A stretch of DNA of 64,000 bases from Planctomycetota bacterium (GCA_018242605.1 JAFEBP010000005.1:582861-646860), one strand, 5' to 3'. Shown: positions 43,829 to 53,330, counted from the stretch's first letter. Program-made: numbers and translations. The notes: generated by a model not told the origin, from the letters alone.

Positions 43829-44492
43829 GGCGATACTCCACGGCCCCCAACGGCATTATTGTGAGCGGTACGCCGCGGCTGATAGACGAGGAACCAAGTC
43901 CGGCGGCGCACCGTTTCACCCGCGATTCTGGACTGTCGCATTCGACGCCAGCCTGATTGCCTGCCATCGGAAGCCCCCCCACCGACGCGCGGATCGCTTC
44001 GACCCCGGCCCGGTAGCGTGCGGCGACGGTGTTCCGGTTCTGCCCCAGCGCCAAGGCGATTTGGTCGAACGTCATTCCCGAAGCGTGCCGGAGCGCGATC
44101 ACCTCCCGCTGCTTTCGGGGTAGCCGTTCCATCGCGGAGCGCACATCATTCAGAACGCCCTCGGGTCCCCGGGCGGGAGTGGGTTCCAGGTGTGAAACAA
44201 GCCGATTCCTGCGTTCTCGGCGCCGCATCGACCTGAACTGCGAAATTGCTTCCCGCCGCGTGAGCTGGGCGAGCCACGCGAGCGGGTCCGTGACCGATTC
44301 CACCTGCTCACGCCGAAGTACGAGCACTCGCAACATGACGGACTGCACGACATCCTCGGCGGCCTGCTTATCACGAACAACCGCCCTGGCAAATGCTGCA
44401 AGCGAGGCCGCGTATCGCTCCCACAGGAGCCGGGCGGACGGCTCGTGCCCCCTGTGCATGCGGATGAGAAGTTGGCGGTCGTCGTTGCGCAC
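43821..44492 (-). CDS. ECF-family RNA polymerase sigma factor
   Basis: A 223-residue sigma factor with region 2 (about 15-85, including DKQAAEDVVQSVMLRVL) and region 4 (about 115-170, LPRKQREVIALRHASGMTFDQIALALGQNRNTVAARY, a clear helix-turn-helix). A C-terminal extension of about 45 residues after region 4, with several cysteines, is unusual. The GTG start at 44492 lies 12 bp after the stop of a secreted-protein gene; the anti-sigma-like gene follows with an overlap. All three are probably one leftward operon, suggesting the sigma factor responds to envelope state. Confidence 0.88.
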   Translation of the reverse strand: MRNDDRQLLIRMHRGHEPSARLLWERYAASLAAFARAVVRDKQAAEDVVQSVMLRVLVLRREQVESVTDPLAWLAQLTRREAISQFRSMRRRERRNRLVSHLEPTPARGPEGVLNDVRSAMERLPRKQREVIALRHASGMTFDQIALALGQNRNTVAARYRAGVEAIRASVGGLPMAGNQAGVECDSPESRVKRCAAGLGSSSISRGVPLTIMPLGAVEYRHA

Positions 44493-44504
44493 GCGGCGGC
44501 ACTC

Positions 44505-45578
44505 TTACTTGCTTTCAGGTTCCGCCGCCAGTTTCGCGTTCTCCAGTGTTTCCTTGCACTCGGTGAGCGTCTTCTCGAAAATGGTGGCCGTCTGCCGGAC
44601 CTTGCTCACCGCCGGGCAGAGCACCAGGGCGAGCGTTCCGAACTCCCCTTTGGAAATCCGCCTCGCCATGGCGGCGCATGCTTCGACCGGATCGGAGGCG
44701 TCCCAGGCTTCAAGCATCGCCGCGTACGCCTCGCGGCTTTGTTCGATCTCGCGGGCCAGGCCCTTCTCATCCAAAGACGCGATCATCTTGCGGTGCACCT
44801 CTTCAGTCGGGTCCTCGGGGTTGCCGCTCAAGGCAAAGAGCAGTTCCGAGAGTTTGGCACCCGCGTCGGCACCCGAACTGTGGGCGCCGAGCCAGTCGAG
44901 CATCACTGTCTGTTCCCCAACAATCGAGGCACGCATGCGCATCGGGTCCTTGGGGTCAACTTCTTCGATCGCCGCGCGAATCGTGTCACGCGCGGCGGCG
45001 GTCATCTTACCGCTTTCTGCCAGCACTCTGGCTTCGTCCGTCGCCATCGTTCCCATCGCCACCGCGACAAGACTAGAAATCAGGAATCCGTCGCCAGAGA
45101 CGTGATTGCCCATCCGCACGATCGCCGCTATTTCGGTCGCGGCATCCTCGGGCCGGCCTTCGATCAAATCACGCCGCGCATCGAACCGCAGAAGTCTTGC
45201 CCCGGACCGGACTTTGCCAAGGTGCGAGAGCAGGGCCATCACCCCGGCCTCGTACTTCACTTCAAAGTCACACTTCTTGTAGTGCGAGGCTTCGATCCAC
45301 AGGGCCGGGTTGTAGTCGGCCGTGATCTTCGCCACGGCCTGATACGCGGCGTTGTCTTTGACTGCTTCTTGAGTGGTTCCAATCTGGTCGTAGTTGAGTT
45401 CCGAGAGCTTGGTGGCAATCTCCGAAGAAAGGGATACCGAGGCCTCCCAGTACTTTAATGCCGCATTCCGGTCTTGTGGAGCCACTCGGTGCAGGGGTTG
45501 GGTTTCCACTGCCCATGAATGGCAAGGTTCAGCGAGTGAAAGGCCGCAGAGCGTCAGGAGGAAGATCGGCTTCATCAT
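44505..45578 (-). CDS. Secreted protein of unknown function, heads the sigma operon
   Basis: A 357-residue protein with a signal peptide (MMKPIFLLTLCGLSLA, cut near residue 23). The mature protein is alpha-helical, rich in Glu/Ala, with a conserved-looking acidic C-terminus (TIFEKTLTECKETLENAKLAAEPES). No domain is recognised; helix-rich composition resembles repeat or chaperone-like planctomycete proteins. The ATG pair at 45578/45575 follows AGGA at a normal distance. The ECF sigma gene follows at 12 bp, so this protein may be the signal or target linked to that regulator. Confidence 0.72.
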   Translation of the reverse strand: MMKPIFLLTLCGLSLAEPCHSWAVETQPLHRVAPQDRNAALKYWEASVSLSSEIATKLSELNYDQIGTTQEAVKDNAAYQAVAKITADYNPALWIEASHYKKCDFEVKYEAGVMALLSHLGKVRSGARLLRFDARRDLIEGRPEDAATEIAAIVRMGNHVSGDGFLISSLVAVAMGTMATDEARVLAESGKMTAAARDTIRAAIEEVDPKDPMRMRASIVGEQTVMLDWLGAHSSGADAGAKLSELLFALSGNPEDPTEEVHRKMIASLDEKGLAREIEQSREAYAAMLEAWDASDPVEACAAMARRISKGEFGTLALVLCPAVSKVRQTATIFEKTLTECKETLENAKLAAEPESK

Positions 45579-46051
45579 GGTGTACATCCTGTCAATTAAG
45601 GGAGCTTGTACGATCGATGGCCAACTGCGGGAACAACATTCGTCTGTGATCGTGAGGCTGCATTCCCTGCCATCGGCGCCCATGAGACGCCACAGCACCA
45701 GCGTTGTGTGTCTCGGTTCTCGTGTTTTACGTCGATTTGAACCGGACAGCATACATTTTTGAGTACATAGTCCTATAACTGTTGAACTTCGGCCTTTTCG
45801 GTCATTTCTTCGACCGGTAATCGCAACTGAATGCCTTCATGCCAGACAAATTGTCAGAGATCTCGCACCGAATTGGCCGTCCACCTCGAATGGGTGGTTG
45901 CTCTCAGGCAAAATCCGCCTTTTGAGAGAGCACTTTCAGATTTCTTTATTTTCAGGGGGCGAATTCTGTGCAAGAGCAATAATTACCTTTCTCGGGCGTA
46001 GACATTTTGGTACAATGGAATGACTCCTAGATGAGTCAAGAGAGAGGCCTT
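45579..46051. promoter_or_regulatory. AT-richer divergent intergenic region with an extended -10 promoter
   Basis: This 473-bp stretch is clearly more AT-rich than its surroundings and encodes nothing recognisable. Near its right end TGGTACAAT (46008-46016) is a good extended -10 element for the PEP-CTERM-like gene at 46052. AT-rich runs (for example 45940-45990) may be the upstream part of that promoter or a binding region for nucleoid proteins. Confidence 0.5.
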
Positions 46052-46723
46052 ATGCGGACATCAATCACAGCGTCGTGTGCCCGATCACAAATCAAGGCGT
46101 TCCGCATCGCGGCAACGGCAGCGATTGCGTTGACAACCTTGGCGACGTCCGCGAATGCCGGCTTCACTTTCGAGACACGCAACAAGTTCGTCATTGCGCC
46201 TCGGGTAAGCGGGGTCGCCGCCATAGGTAACGATTTCCTAACCGACGGCTTGGGTGACTTTTTCAACTACCATCAGGATTCGACCACGGATCCGTACATT
46301 CATCCCCTGGATTTGCAGTACTACAAGTACTCATTCCTTGGTGAGGTGGTTGCTTCCAGCGGTCCCAGCGTCGTGTACGCGGGGGAGTATCAGATCTCGT
46401 ACGACGTTGTGCCGTTTGGCATCCCGGATGTTCCGCTGTCCATCGGGACATTTCTGATCACGGCGACCTACCAGGACCCCATGCACGCGACACTTGAGGG
46501 GTCCCTGGTCCAGTACCCCAACTTCATTGTCGAGGATCCGAATTTCTTTGACTTTTCGTATGGCGGCAACCCCATGTCGTATGAAGGCATCTTCACGGCG
46601 CAGGCTGCGTCGTACGACCAGGGCGGTCAAATCCACGGGATTATCCGCCAGACGGCCCCCGCCCCCGGTGTGATCGCCACTCTGGCCGGATCGCTCCTGT
46701 TTGTGTCGCGTCGGCGTCGGTAA
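46052..46723 (+). CDS. Exported protein with PEP-CTERM-like tail
   Basis: A 223-residue protein with a signal peptide (cut after SANA, near residue 36), a beta-rich middle (FTFETRNKFVI, YYKYSFLGEVV, SIGTFLITATY) and the tail PAPGVIATLAGSLLFVSRRRR split as a PxP motif, hydrophobic helix and Arg cluster. This resembles exosortase-sorted proteins. GAGAGAGG just before the ATG at 46052 fixes the start; an ATG seven codons earlier is less likely. The function is unknown. Confidence 0.75.
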   Translation: MRTSITASCARSQIKAFRIAATAAIALTTLATSANAGFTFETRNKFVIAPRVSGVAAIGNDFLTDGLGDFFNYHQDSTTDPYIHPLDLQYYKYSFLGEVVASSGPSVVYAGEYQISYDVVPFGIPDVPLSIGTFLITATYQDPMHATLEGSLVQYPNFIVEDPNFFDFSYGGNPMSYEGIFTAQAASYDQGGQIHGIIRQTAPAPGVIATLAGSLLFVSRRRR

Positions 46724-46749
46724 TCGCTCCCCGACAACCAACTGTCCGT

Positions 46750-46784
46750 CGACAAGCTCGTCTTCGATGAGCTTTTGTTGTCGT
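46750..46784 (+). terminator. Probable terminator after the PEP-CTERM-like gene
   Basis: AAGCTCGTC (46754-46762), loop TTC, and GATGAGCTT (46766-46774) form a 9-bp stem with one G-T pair, followed by TTTGTTG. Flanking CGACAA and TTGTCG could extend it. It lies about 30 bp after the stop. Confidence 0.5.
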
Positions 46785-46940
46785 TCGTCGGGAATTGGGT
46801 GATCATACCGCAATTTGTTTGGCCAACCTGCGGCGGATGACGCATTGCACCCAGTCGGGACGATCCACGCTTTGGGATAGGCCCAGAGGACCGCGGAATC
46901 CGCTCGACGCAAGACACGATCGCTAGGGAGAAACTCAACC

Positions 46941-49133
46941 ATGACAAATGTACTGCACGGAGCGGCAAGGATTTCCTTGTTGCTGGGACTCGGATGTTGT
47001 TTGATGACCGGTAACGCTCTGGGACAATGCCAGACAAGCAAGTTCGTAGCAAACGATCCCGCCGACTTTGACCTTTTCGGTACCTCGGTCGGCGTGTCAG
47101 GCGACTTCGCGATCGTTGGCGCGCGTGGAGATGACTCGCCGGGCGCCGCGGATGCCGGCGCGGCGTACATCTTCGCTCGATCCGGCCTGGCCTGGACGCA
47201 GGTCACGAAACTAACGGCCTCTGACCGGGCCGCGGGCGACAACTTTGGTCAGGCGGTCGCCATTGACGGCGACTATGCGGCGGTGGGTTCTCCCAACGAC
47301 GGTTACTCGGGCTTCAATGCGCTGGGCTCGGTCTACATCTTCCACCGGATTAACGGCGTCTGGACCCAGGAGTTCAACATCCTGGCTCCTGCCAGTGGTT
47401 TGCGGGGCAACTTCAATCGGTTTGGTAACAGCGTCAAACTCAGCGGCAACACCATCGCCATCGCCGCGCAGTACGAAGACAGCAGCCGCGGCGCGGCGTA
47501 CGTCTTCGTTAGGTCCGGCACATCTTGGACGCTCCAGCAGCGGTTCCAGCCTGCCGGCATGCCGGGTTCGGCCTTCTTCGGAAGCGAAGTCGGTCTCGAC
47601 GGGGACACCTTGGTCGTCGGAGCCCAGGGCGACAATACCGGCAACGGTTTCGCCACTGGTTCCGCGTATGTCTTCGGCCGTTCCGGCACGGTCTGGTCTC
47701 AGCAGGCCAAGTTGGTCGGAACCAGCACCACCAGCAGTGATCAGTTCGGTCGCTTTGTCGGTGTTGGCGGCGACCGGTGTGTGATCTGCTCTCCGCTCGA
47801 GACCGCGTCCGGCGTGTCCTACGTGTACCGTAAGGTCGGCGCGAGTTGGGTTCAGGAGCAACGTCTGCTTCCGGCAGTCCCGGCGAGCACTTCCTATTAC
47901 GGAATGTCGCTGGCCATCTCCCACGATGCCACGCGGATGATCGTCGGCTTTGACCACGCCGGGCCTGCCATCGATGGATCGGTCGACGTGCTCACCCGCT
48001 CGGGCAACACTTGGACTCGTCTGACGACACTGCGGTCCTCGGACGCCAGCAACGCACACAACTTCGCCATATCGGCCGCGCTCGATGCCGACACGGTCAT
48101 CGTGGGTGACGAAGAAAACGACTTCGGGGGCTTCGCCAGCCCCGGAGCCGCGTATGCCTTCATGCCATTCACCAATGGCAATGACCTGTGCGCGAACGCA
48201 TCGGGAGTCGTGGCCGGCTCGTACGTCGGCTGCACCTCGGGCATGGGCGCTCACGGATCGGCGACGTGCGGCAACAGTAACTCGACCGAAGACGTCTACT
48301 ACACGTACACGGCGAGCTGCACGCAGACCGTGAACTTCAACACCGCCGGCTCGGAGTACGACACGGTGCTGTCGATCCACTCGGGCTGCCCCGCGACTTC
48401 GTCAAATCTCCTCGATTGCAATGACGACATCGCCCTGGGGACGCTCTACTCCAATATCACGATGCAGGTCAACAAGGGTCAGACGGTCGTGATCCGGGTC
48501 AGTGGCTTCAACGGCGCTGACGGGGTGTTCCAGTTGAATGTCTCCGAGTCCGGGCTGGGCAACGATCGCTGCAGCGCGGCGGCGCACGCGGACGTCGGCC
48601 AGACGCCATTCGGCAACTGCCAGGCCACCACGGACGGTCAGACCTTTTCCGGTCCCTGCTTCATCACCAACGTACACAACGATCTCTGGTACCTCTTCGA
48701 TTCGGGCTGCAATGGCACCGCGGTCGTGGACACTTGTGACGCGGCCACGGACTTTGACACCACCCTCGCCGTGTACGACACCGACAGCTGCATTCGCGCC
48801 GACTCCGCCCACCTGATCGGTTGCAGCGACGACGATTGCTCGGGGACCCGTTCGCGTGTCGAGTTCGACGCGACCGCGGGCCGCACCTACCTGATCCGCG
48901 TCGGCGGATTCTCGGCTACGTCCCGCGGCAGCGGCATCCTCAACATCAACTTCACCTCACGCTGCCCGGCCGACTATAACCTCGACGGCGGTATCGATGG
49001 CTCAGACCCGCAGGCGTTCTTTGCAGACTGGACCATGGGCAGCCCCAACGCCGACGTGAACTGCGACGGTGGCGTGGACGGCAGCGACGTTCAGTACTTC
49101 TTCGACAAGTGGGAATCCGGCGGCTGCTTCTGA
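46941..49133 (+). CDS. Secreted beta-propeller protein with GC-type dockerin tail
   Basis: A 730-residue protein. A signal peptide (cut near ALGQ, residue 29) is followed by seven FG-GAP-like repeats (for example DLFGTSVGVSGDFAIVGA and DNFGQAVAIDGDYAAVGS), making a probable beta-propeller up to about residue 400. Two pre-peptidase-like beta-sandwich domains with paired cysteines follow (about 415-660). The C-terminus has two Asp-rich loops, DYNLDGGIDGSD and DVNCDGGVDGSD, each followed by FFADW or FFDKW, and ends in GGC. This is the planctomycete GC-type dockerin tail thought to anchor exported proteins. A strong terminator follows. Confidence 0.88.
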   Translation: MTNVLHGAARISLLLGLGCCLMTGNALGQCQTSKFVANDPADFDLFGTSVGVSGDFAIVGARGDDSPGAADAGAAYIFARSGLAWTQVTKLTASDRAAGDNFGQAVAIDGDYAAVGSPNDGYSGFNALGSVYIFHRINGVWTQEFNILAPASGLRGNFNRFGNSVKLSGNTIAIAAQYEDSSRGAAYVFVRSGTSWTLQQRFQPAGMPGSAFFGSEVGLDGDTLVVGAQGDNTGNGFATGSAYVFGRSGTVWSQQAKLVGTSTTSSDQFGRFVGVGGDRCVICSPLETASGVSYVYRKVGASWVQEQRLLPAVPASTSYYGMSLAISHDATRMIVGFDHAGPAIDGSVDVLTRSGNTWTRLTTLRSSDASNAHNFAISAALDADTVIVGDEENDFGGFASPGAAYAFMPFTNGNDLCANASGVVAGSYVGCTSGMGAHGSATCGNSNSTEDVYYTYTASCTQTVNFNTAGSEYDTVLSIHSGCPATSSNLLDCNDDIALGTLYSNITMQVNKGQTVVIRVSGFNGADGVFQLNVSESGLGNDRCSAAAHADVGQTPFGNCQATTDGQTFSGPCFITNVHNDLWYLFDSGCNGTAVVDTCDAATDFDTTLAVYDTDSCIRADSAHLIGCSDDDCSGTRSRVEFDATAGRTYLIRVGGFSATSRGSGILNINFTSRCPADYNLDGGIDGSDPQAFFADWTMGSPNADVNCDGGVDGSDVQYFFDKWESGGCF

Positions 49134-49167
49134 TGGTCCGGACCCGCTGACCCTTTCCCAGCACTTG

Positions 49168-49196
49168 AAGGCCCCGCGCGGTTCGCGCGGGGCCTT
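49168..49196. terminator. Strong bidirectional terminator between convergent genes
   Basis: AAGGCCCCGCGCG (49168-49180) and its perfect complement (49184-49196) form a 13-bp stem with a 3-nt loop. A T-rich run follows on the + strand (CTCATGTTTTCTT). It lies between the stops of two convergent genes and probably serves both. Confidence 0.85.
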
Positions 49197-49207
49197 CTCA
49201 TGTTTTC

Positions 49208-50215
49208 TTAGTGTTCTCCCCCGCCGTGCTCCTCGGCCGCGGGTTTCTTCGCCGGGGGCTTTTTAGTTGACTTGGACGGCGCCTTTTTCTTGGTCGGTTT
49301 GGCGGTTGCGTGCTCACCCTCTTTCGCTTCCCCATGGCCTTCGGCGGCGGGTGCGTTTGCCGTCTGGGCTTCGTGATCCCCGGGTGTTGGGGGCTGAGGC
49401 AAGCCGTCCTTACCAAAGTCGAATCCATGCTCCGCGGTCGAAACCGGCGATGTCGGCCTAGCGAAGGCCAGATAGGCCCAGGCGCCGGCGGCGAGCACCA
49501 TTGATTGAACCGCCAGAAGGCTCACACCAATCCGAACGGCTTTCCCGCCGGAAAGGAGGGGACGCGAAAGTGGGGCGAGGGACTTCAGGACCAGTACGTT
49601 GAAGACAGGCCACGTGCGTTTGAGACCATCGACGACCGGCTTCAACAGTTCACGTCGAGGCTTGGGTTGCGGAGCCGGTGCGGGCGGCGAGCTCGCGACG
49701 ACTGTGGTTGGCCTGGGAGTTGCTATCGTGGGCTCCGACGCCGCGGCTGTGGATGCAGCCGCAAGCGTCTCGCGCGAAGTTACCGCCGCAGGCGGCACGA
49801 CGGGCGCGGGCTCCGGCGCCGGGGCAGGAACTGAGGCAGGAGCCGAGGCCGGGGCGGCTTTGGCCTCTTCCTCTAGCAATCCGGCGGTCAGTCGTTCGAG
49901 CTGCGCATCGAGGTTTTCGGTTTCGTTTCCGTTATCGGTGACTGGTCCCCCCGTCGGGGGCGGGGCGGCCGATCCGGCGGGAACAGCATCGGCGATCTGC
50001 TGCAGAGCCGACTCATCCGTCGCGGCTAATGCCTGCGTCGCGTTCTGCGTCATCTGCTCCGCGGTGGCCTGAATCTCTCCCAATACCGCGTCGATCTGCG
50101 CGACGGTGTCGTCGCCGGTAGCAACCGAAGGAGCGGGAGCGGGATTGTCGGTGGCGGGGTCTGACATTTGACGCGCGGCACGCGCACTCCGCACGCGCAG
50201 CTTCATCGGGTTCAT
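49208..50215 (-). CDS. Low-complexity single-pass membrane protein
   Basis: A protein of about 335 residues: an N-terminal Pro/Ala/Thr-rich cytoplasmic or extracytoplasmic part, a hydrophobic helix near residue 230-255 (IGVSLLAVQSMVLAAGAWAYLAFA), and a C-terminal Lys/Pro/His-rich tail (AKPTKKKAPSKSTKK). A short predicted helix IDAVLGEIQATAEQ lies near residue 40. No family is recognised. The start is uncertain: ATGs at 50215, 50206 and 50167 all lack ribosome-binding sites. It is divergent from rsmE. Confidence 0.6.
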   Translation of the reverse strand: MNPMKLRVRSARAARQMSDPATDNPAPAPSVATGDDTVAQIDAVLGEIQATAEQMTQNATQALAATDESALQQIADAVPAGSAAPPPTGGPVTDNGNETENLDAQLERLTAGLLEEEAKAAPASAPASVPAPAPEPAPVVPPAAVTSRETLAAASTAAASEPTIATPRPTTVVASSPPAPAPQPKPRRELLKPVVDGLKRTWPVFNVLVLKSLAPLSRPLLSGGKAVRIGVSLLAVQSMVLAAGAWAYLAFARPTSPVSTAEHGFDFGKDGLPQPPTPGDHEAQTANAPAAEGHGEAKEGEHATAKPTKKKAPSKSTKKPPAKKPAAEEHGGGEH

Positions 50216-50281
50216 CGGCACGAATCCGGGGGCAATCAAGGCCTCGCTCCTCCCCCACCGGGGCGGCAGATAATCTCCCAC

Positions 50282-51004
50282 ATGAGCCGACACATCATCT
50301 ACCTCCCTCAGGCCGCCTTCTCAGCCGATTCGCGTCTGGTGATCCGCGATGACGAAGCACACCACGCCGTCCGTGTTCGGCGATTGGTGGCCGGAGATCA
50401 CGTTTTGTTGTCGGACGGCAAGGGATTGCTCGCGGAGGCGTGCATCACCGAAACTCGCAAGAGAGGCCGGGACGGTTGGGAAGTGGAGGTCGCGGTCGAG
50501 GCCGTGAACCGGCCCACGCCGATCCTGCCGCGTCTCACCGTCTTCGCGGCGCCACCGAAGGGTGACCGCCTCAGTGAGATGATCGACGGGCTGAGCCAGA
50601 CGGGGGCCGCGGCCTGGAGGCCGCTCGCTTCCCAGAGGGCCCAGGGTGATTCGCTCGTCTTCAAGGCAGAGCGGCTCGAACGCATCGCCGCGGAGAGTCT
50701 GAAGCAGTGCTCCAGAGCGACTCTGATGGAGATCGGGCCAACCGCGACGCTGGATGAGGCGCTCATCGCGGCACCCAGGACGATCATCGCGGACGCGGGG
50801 GGTGCTCCGTACGTCGATGAAGGATCGCAAGACATTGCGTTGTAAATCGGCCCGGAGGGCGGGTGGACCACCAGCGAGATCGCTATGGCCCGCGACAAAG
50901 GCACGCACTGCGCCAGCTTCGGCAGGCACGTCATGCGGATCGAAACCGCGGCGGTGGTCGCGGCAGGGATCATTATTCACGCCCGACATGCGTTGGCGCG
51001 GTAG
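50282..51004 (+). pseudogene. rsmE: 16S rRNA m3U1498 methyltransferase RsmE, interrupted by an in-frame stop
   Basis: Read from the ATG at 50282 to TAG at 51002-51004, the frame gives 240 codons, a normal RsmE length. The N-terminal PUA-like domain (HAVRVRRLVAGDHVLLSDG) and the SPOUT domain are recognisable. Codon 188 (50843-50845) is TAA. It stands immediately before IGPEGGW, the SAM-binding knot motif, and the frame continues intact with RHVMRIETAAVVAAG to the natural end. This is a single nonsense change, a sequencing error or, less likely, readthrough; the truncated product would lack the SAM site. A TAATCT box ends 5 nt before the ATG. If real, the methylation of U1498 is lost unless another copy exists. 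Confidence 0.9.
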
Positions 51005-51009
51005 AAGTG

Positions 51010-52044
51010 TCAGGACAGCCGCGCGAACTTGTTGGCGAAGATGGAGAGGAGTCCCCCGAGCATCAGGTAGCCAAGCGCGACTTCTGTTCCCGCGATAAAC
51101 CGACCTAGCCCGTCGATCGGAACCTCGTCGCCGATTCCCAGCGTCATCAGCGTCGAGATGCTGAACCAGAGCGCGCGACCGAAATCAGGCCTCCCGATTA
51201 CGGCGAATGCCTGGCCGTGATCAAGATGGTGTGAGGTCATGTTCATCGGCACGCCCATGAAGAGGACAGCGAATACCACCGCCACCACCGCGGACACCAA
51301 CGCCCAGCGTCCGAGGCTCTGCCCGAATCGGCAGGAGAGCCCCCAGAGCCAAATTAACACGCGACCGATTGGCGTGGCCCGGCGCCACATCTCCCTGAGG
51401 TATTGCAGGTCCGCGACTTGGCGGCGGAGCACAGGGGGCAAGCCGAGGGCGTCCTGAATCGGGTGTTCAGGAAGGTCGTGGGCAAAGATAACCTCGCCGC
51501 TGAGGGTGATCCGCGGCAAGGCAAACCACCAAGTCGGCTCCGTGATCCGTGTGCCGAAGAGCTTCGCGTCCTTGAAATCCACGCGGGTCAAGTCCGTCTG
51601 ATGGATAGTCGCTCCGGTGAGGTCTGCGTTGGTGAAGTCCGCGTGGTCGAGTCGCGCGTTGGAGAGATCGGATTCGATCAGCTTTGTGCGGTTGAGGATC
51701 GCGTGTTCGAGCCACACCGAGGTGAGGTCTGTCCGGGAGAGGTCCGCCTGCGTCAGGTCTGCGGCTGAGAAATTAGAGCGTTCCAGAACTGCGCCTGCCA
51801 GCTTGGCCTTGGTGAGCTTCACGCCACGGAGGAACGCGCCGCTCAGCCTGGCCGCGGCGATCGACGCATCCCACAGTTCGCCTCCCTCTGCGACGGCCCA
51901 GTCGAACCATTCTCGCCAGCGCCGACGCTCATCTTCGGAGTATTCTTCCCAAGTGGCGGCTCGAAGGGACCAGCGTTCACGTAACTGGACAGGGAGCTTT
52001 TCGGGATGGACGTTACGGAGTATCTTGGAGTTGGTATCCCACAT
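51010..52044 (-). CDS. Pentapeptide-repeat protein fused to a two-helix K+-channel-like pore
   Basis: A protein of about 344 residues. About residues 75-165 are pentapeptide repeats (A[DN]LxX, for example AKLAGAVLERSNFSAADLTQ). After a linker, the C-terminus has a membrane helix (LVSAVVAVVFAVLFMGVPM), a pore loop with TLGIGDEVP (T301-D306) and a second helix (LGYLMLGGLLSIFAN). TLGIGD matches the TxGxGD K+ selectivity filter with Ile in place of Tyr/Phe. This is the Ion_trans_2 two-helix channel layout. The start is uncertain: ATG at 52044 or GTG at 52110, neither with a ribosome-binding site. It converges with rsmE at 5 bp. Confidence 0.82.
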   Translation of the reverse strand: MWDTNSKILRNVHPEKLPVQLRERWSLRAATWEEYSEDERRRWREWFDWAVAEGGELWDASIAAARLSGAFLRGVKLTKAKLAGAVLERSNFSAADLTQADLSRTDLTSVWLEHAILNRTKLIESDLSNARLDHADFTNADLTGATIHQTDLTRVDFKDAKLFGTRITEPTWWFALPRITLSGEVIFAHDLPEHPIQDALGLPPVLRRQVADLQYLREMWRRATPIGRVLIWLWGLSCRFGQSLGRWALVSAVVAVVFAVLFMGVPMNMTSHHLDHGQAFAVIGRPDFGRALWFSISTLMTLGIGDEVPIDGLGRFIAGTEVALGYLMLGGLLSIFANKFARLS

Positions 52045-52195
52045 GGGTAATTCACAGTAGTGCCCGGCCGCGGCGCAATTGCGCGGCCTTACCAACAATG
52101 CGTAGTTCACGTGAGCTGAGGTGACAGTATCGCACCGTTTTCACGCGTTACACTGGCGTCACGAGCAACTGCCCGTAGTTTCCACCTGCAAGACC

Positions 52196-53104
52196 ATGCC
52201 CGAATACACCAGAATCACCGACGTCTCTCCGCGCGACGGACTCCAGAACGAACCGGGAGTGATCAGCACCGCGGACAAAGTTCGGCTGGTGCAACTTCTG
52301 GCGATGAGCGGCGTGGACGAGATTGAAGTTTCGAGCTTTGTGAGTCCCAAATGGGTTCCGCAACTGGGGGACGCCGCGGCCGTGTTCGAGCAGCTCCGGA
52401 ACCTTCCACCGAGCGCTCCGATGCTCTCCGCGCTTGTACCGAACGAAAGGGGCTTGGCGTCTGCGCTGGAAGTGAATCAAGCCGCCGGGCGCGCGTTGAT
52501 CGGCAAGGTGAGCGTCTTCACGGCGGCGAGTGAGACGTTCTCGATGCGGAACACGAACGCCACCATCGCGCAGGCCATCGAAAGATTCGTGCCGGTTGTT
52601 CGGTTGGCGCACGGCTCGGGGCTGTTAGTCCGCGGTTACATCTCGTGCATCGTGGCGTGCCCCTTCGAAGGCGCGATCGCGCCCGATGCGGTTAGGCGGG
52701 TGGCGGACAATCTGCTGCAGATCGGCGTTGACGAGCTCGACCTGGGTGACACGATCGGGGCGGGGACACCGTCGAACATTACCGAGGTCATTCGGGCCGC
52801 TCCGGCGGGTCGACTGGCGACCACGCTGCACCTGCACGACACGTTCGGCAACGCCCCGGCGTGCATCCGCGCGGCTCTCGACGCCGGCATCCGATCTTTC
52901 GATGGATCGGTGGCGGGACTTGGCGGCTGCCCGTACGCTAGCACGCCTGGGAGGCGTGCGCCGGGGAACATCGCCACGGGGCTCTTGGTCCGGGCTGTTC
53001 GCGAGGCGGGCTACTGCTGCGGCGTGAGCGATTCCGCCCTGGAACAGGCGGCCGAGCACGCTCGCCGGATCGTGGAGGGCCGCGGCGGGCTTTTGACCGA
53101 ATGA
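52196..53104 (+). CDS. mvaB: Hydroxymethylglutaryl-CoA lyase
   Basis: A 302-residue DRE-TIM metallolyase. The opening ITDVSPRDGLQNEPG contains the metal-binding Asp and the catalytic Arg, LHLHDTFGNA holds the metal-binding histidine pair, and SVAGLGGCPYA is the HMG-CoA lyase signature with the reactive cysteine. It cleaves HMG-CoA to acetyl-CoA and acetoacetate, the last step of leucine breakdown. The ATG at 52196 gives the normal family start; the earlier in-frame start at 52121 lacks family similarity. No other leucine-degradation genes are in the window. Confidence 0.93.
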   Translation: MPEYTRITDVSPRDGLQNEPGVISTADKVRLVQLLAMSGVDEIEVSSFVSPKWVPQLGDAAAVFEQLRNLPPSAPMLSALVPNERGLASALEVNQAAGRALIGKVSVFTAASETFSMRNTNATIAQAIERFVPVVRLAHGSGLLVRGYISCIVACPFEGAIAPDAVRRVADNLLQIGVDELDLGDTIGAGTPSNITEVIRAAPAGRLATTLHLHDTFGNAPACIRAALDAGIRSFDGSVAGLGGCPYASTPGRRAPGNIATGLLVRAVREAGYCCGVSDSALEQAAEHARRIVEGRGGLLTE

Positions 53105-53330
53105 CCCCACGTGTCCCCCGCGGGGCCGAAGCGGGGGTGCTGAAGGCTGAATGGGGGAATTCCGCTCCTGACGCATCTCCCGCTCACCCGCCCCCGCACG
53201 CGAGCCGACACTCATCTACTGTTGCACCCCGGTCTTCGGAACATTGCCCGAGAACCCGGACAGTCAGCACTTCGTATGGGACACATCCCCTACCGCGGCG
53301 GTGCACGCCGCGGCTCAGAGAATCTCGACC

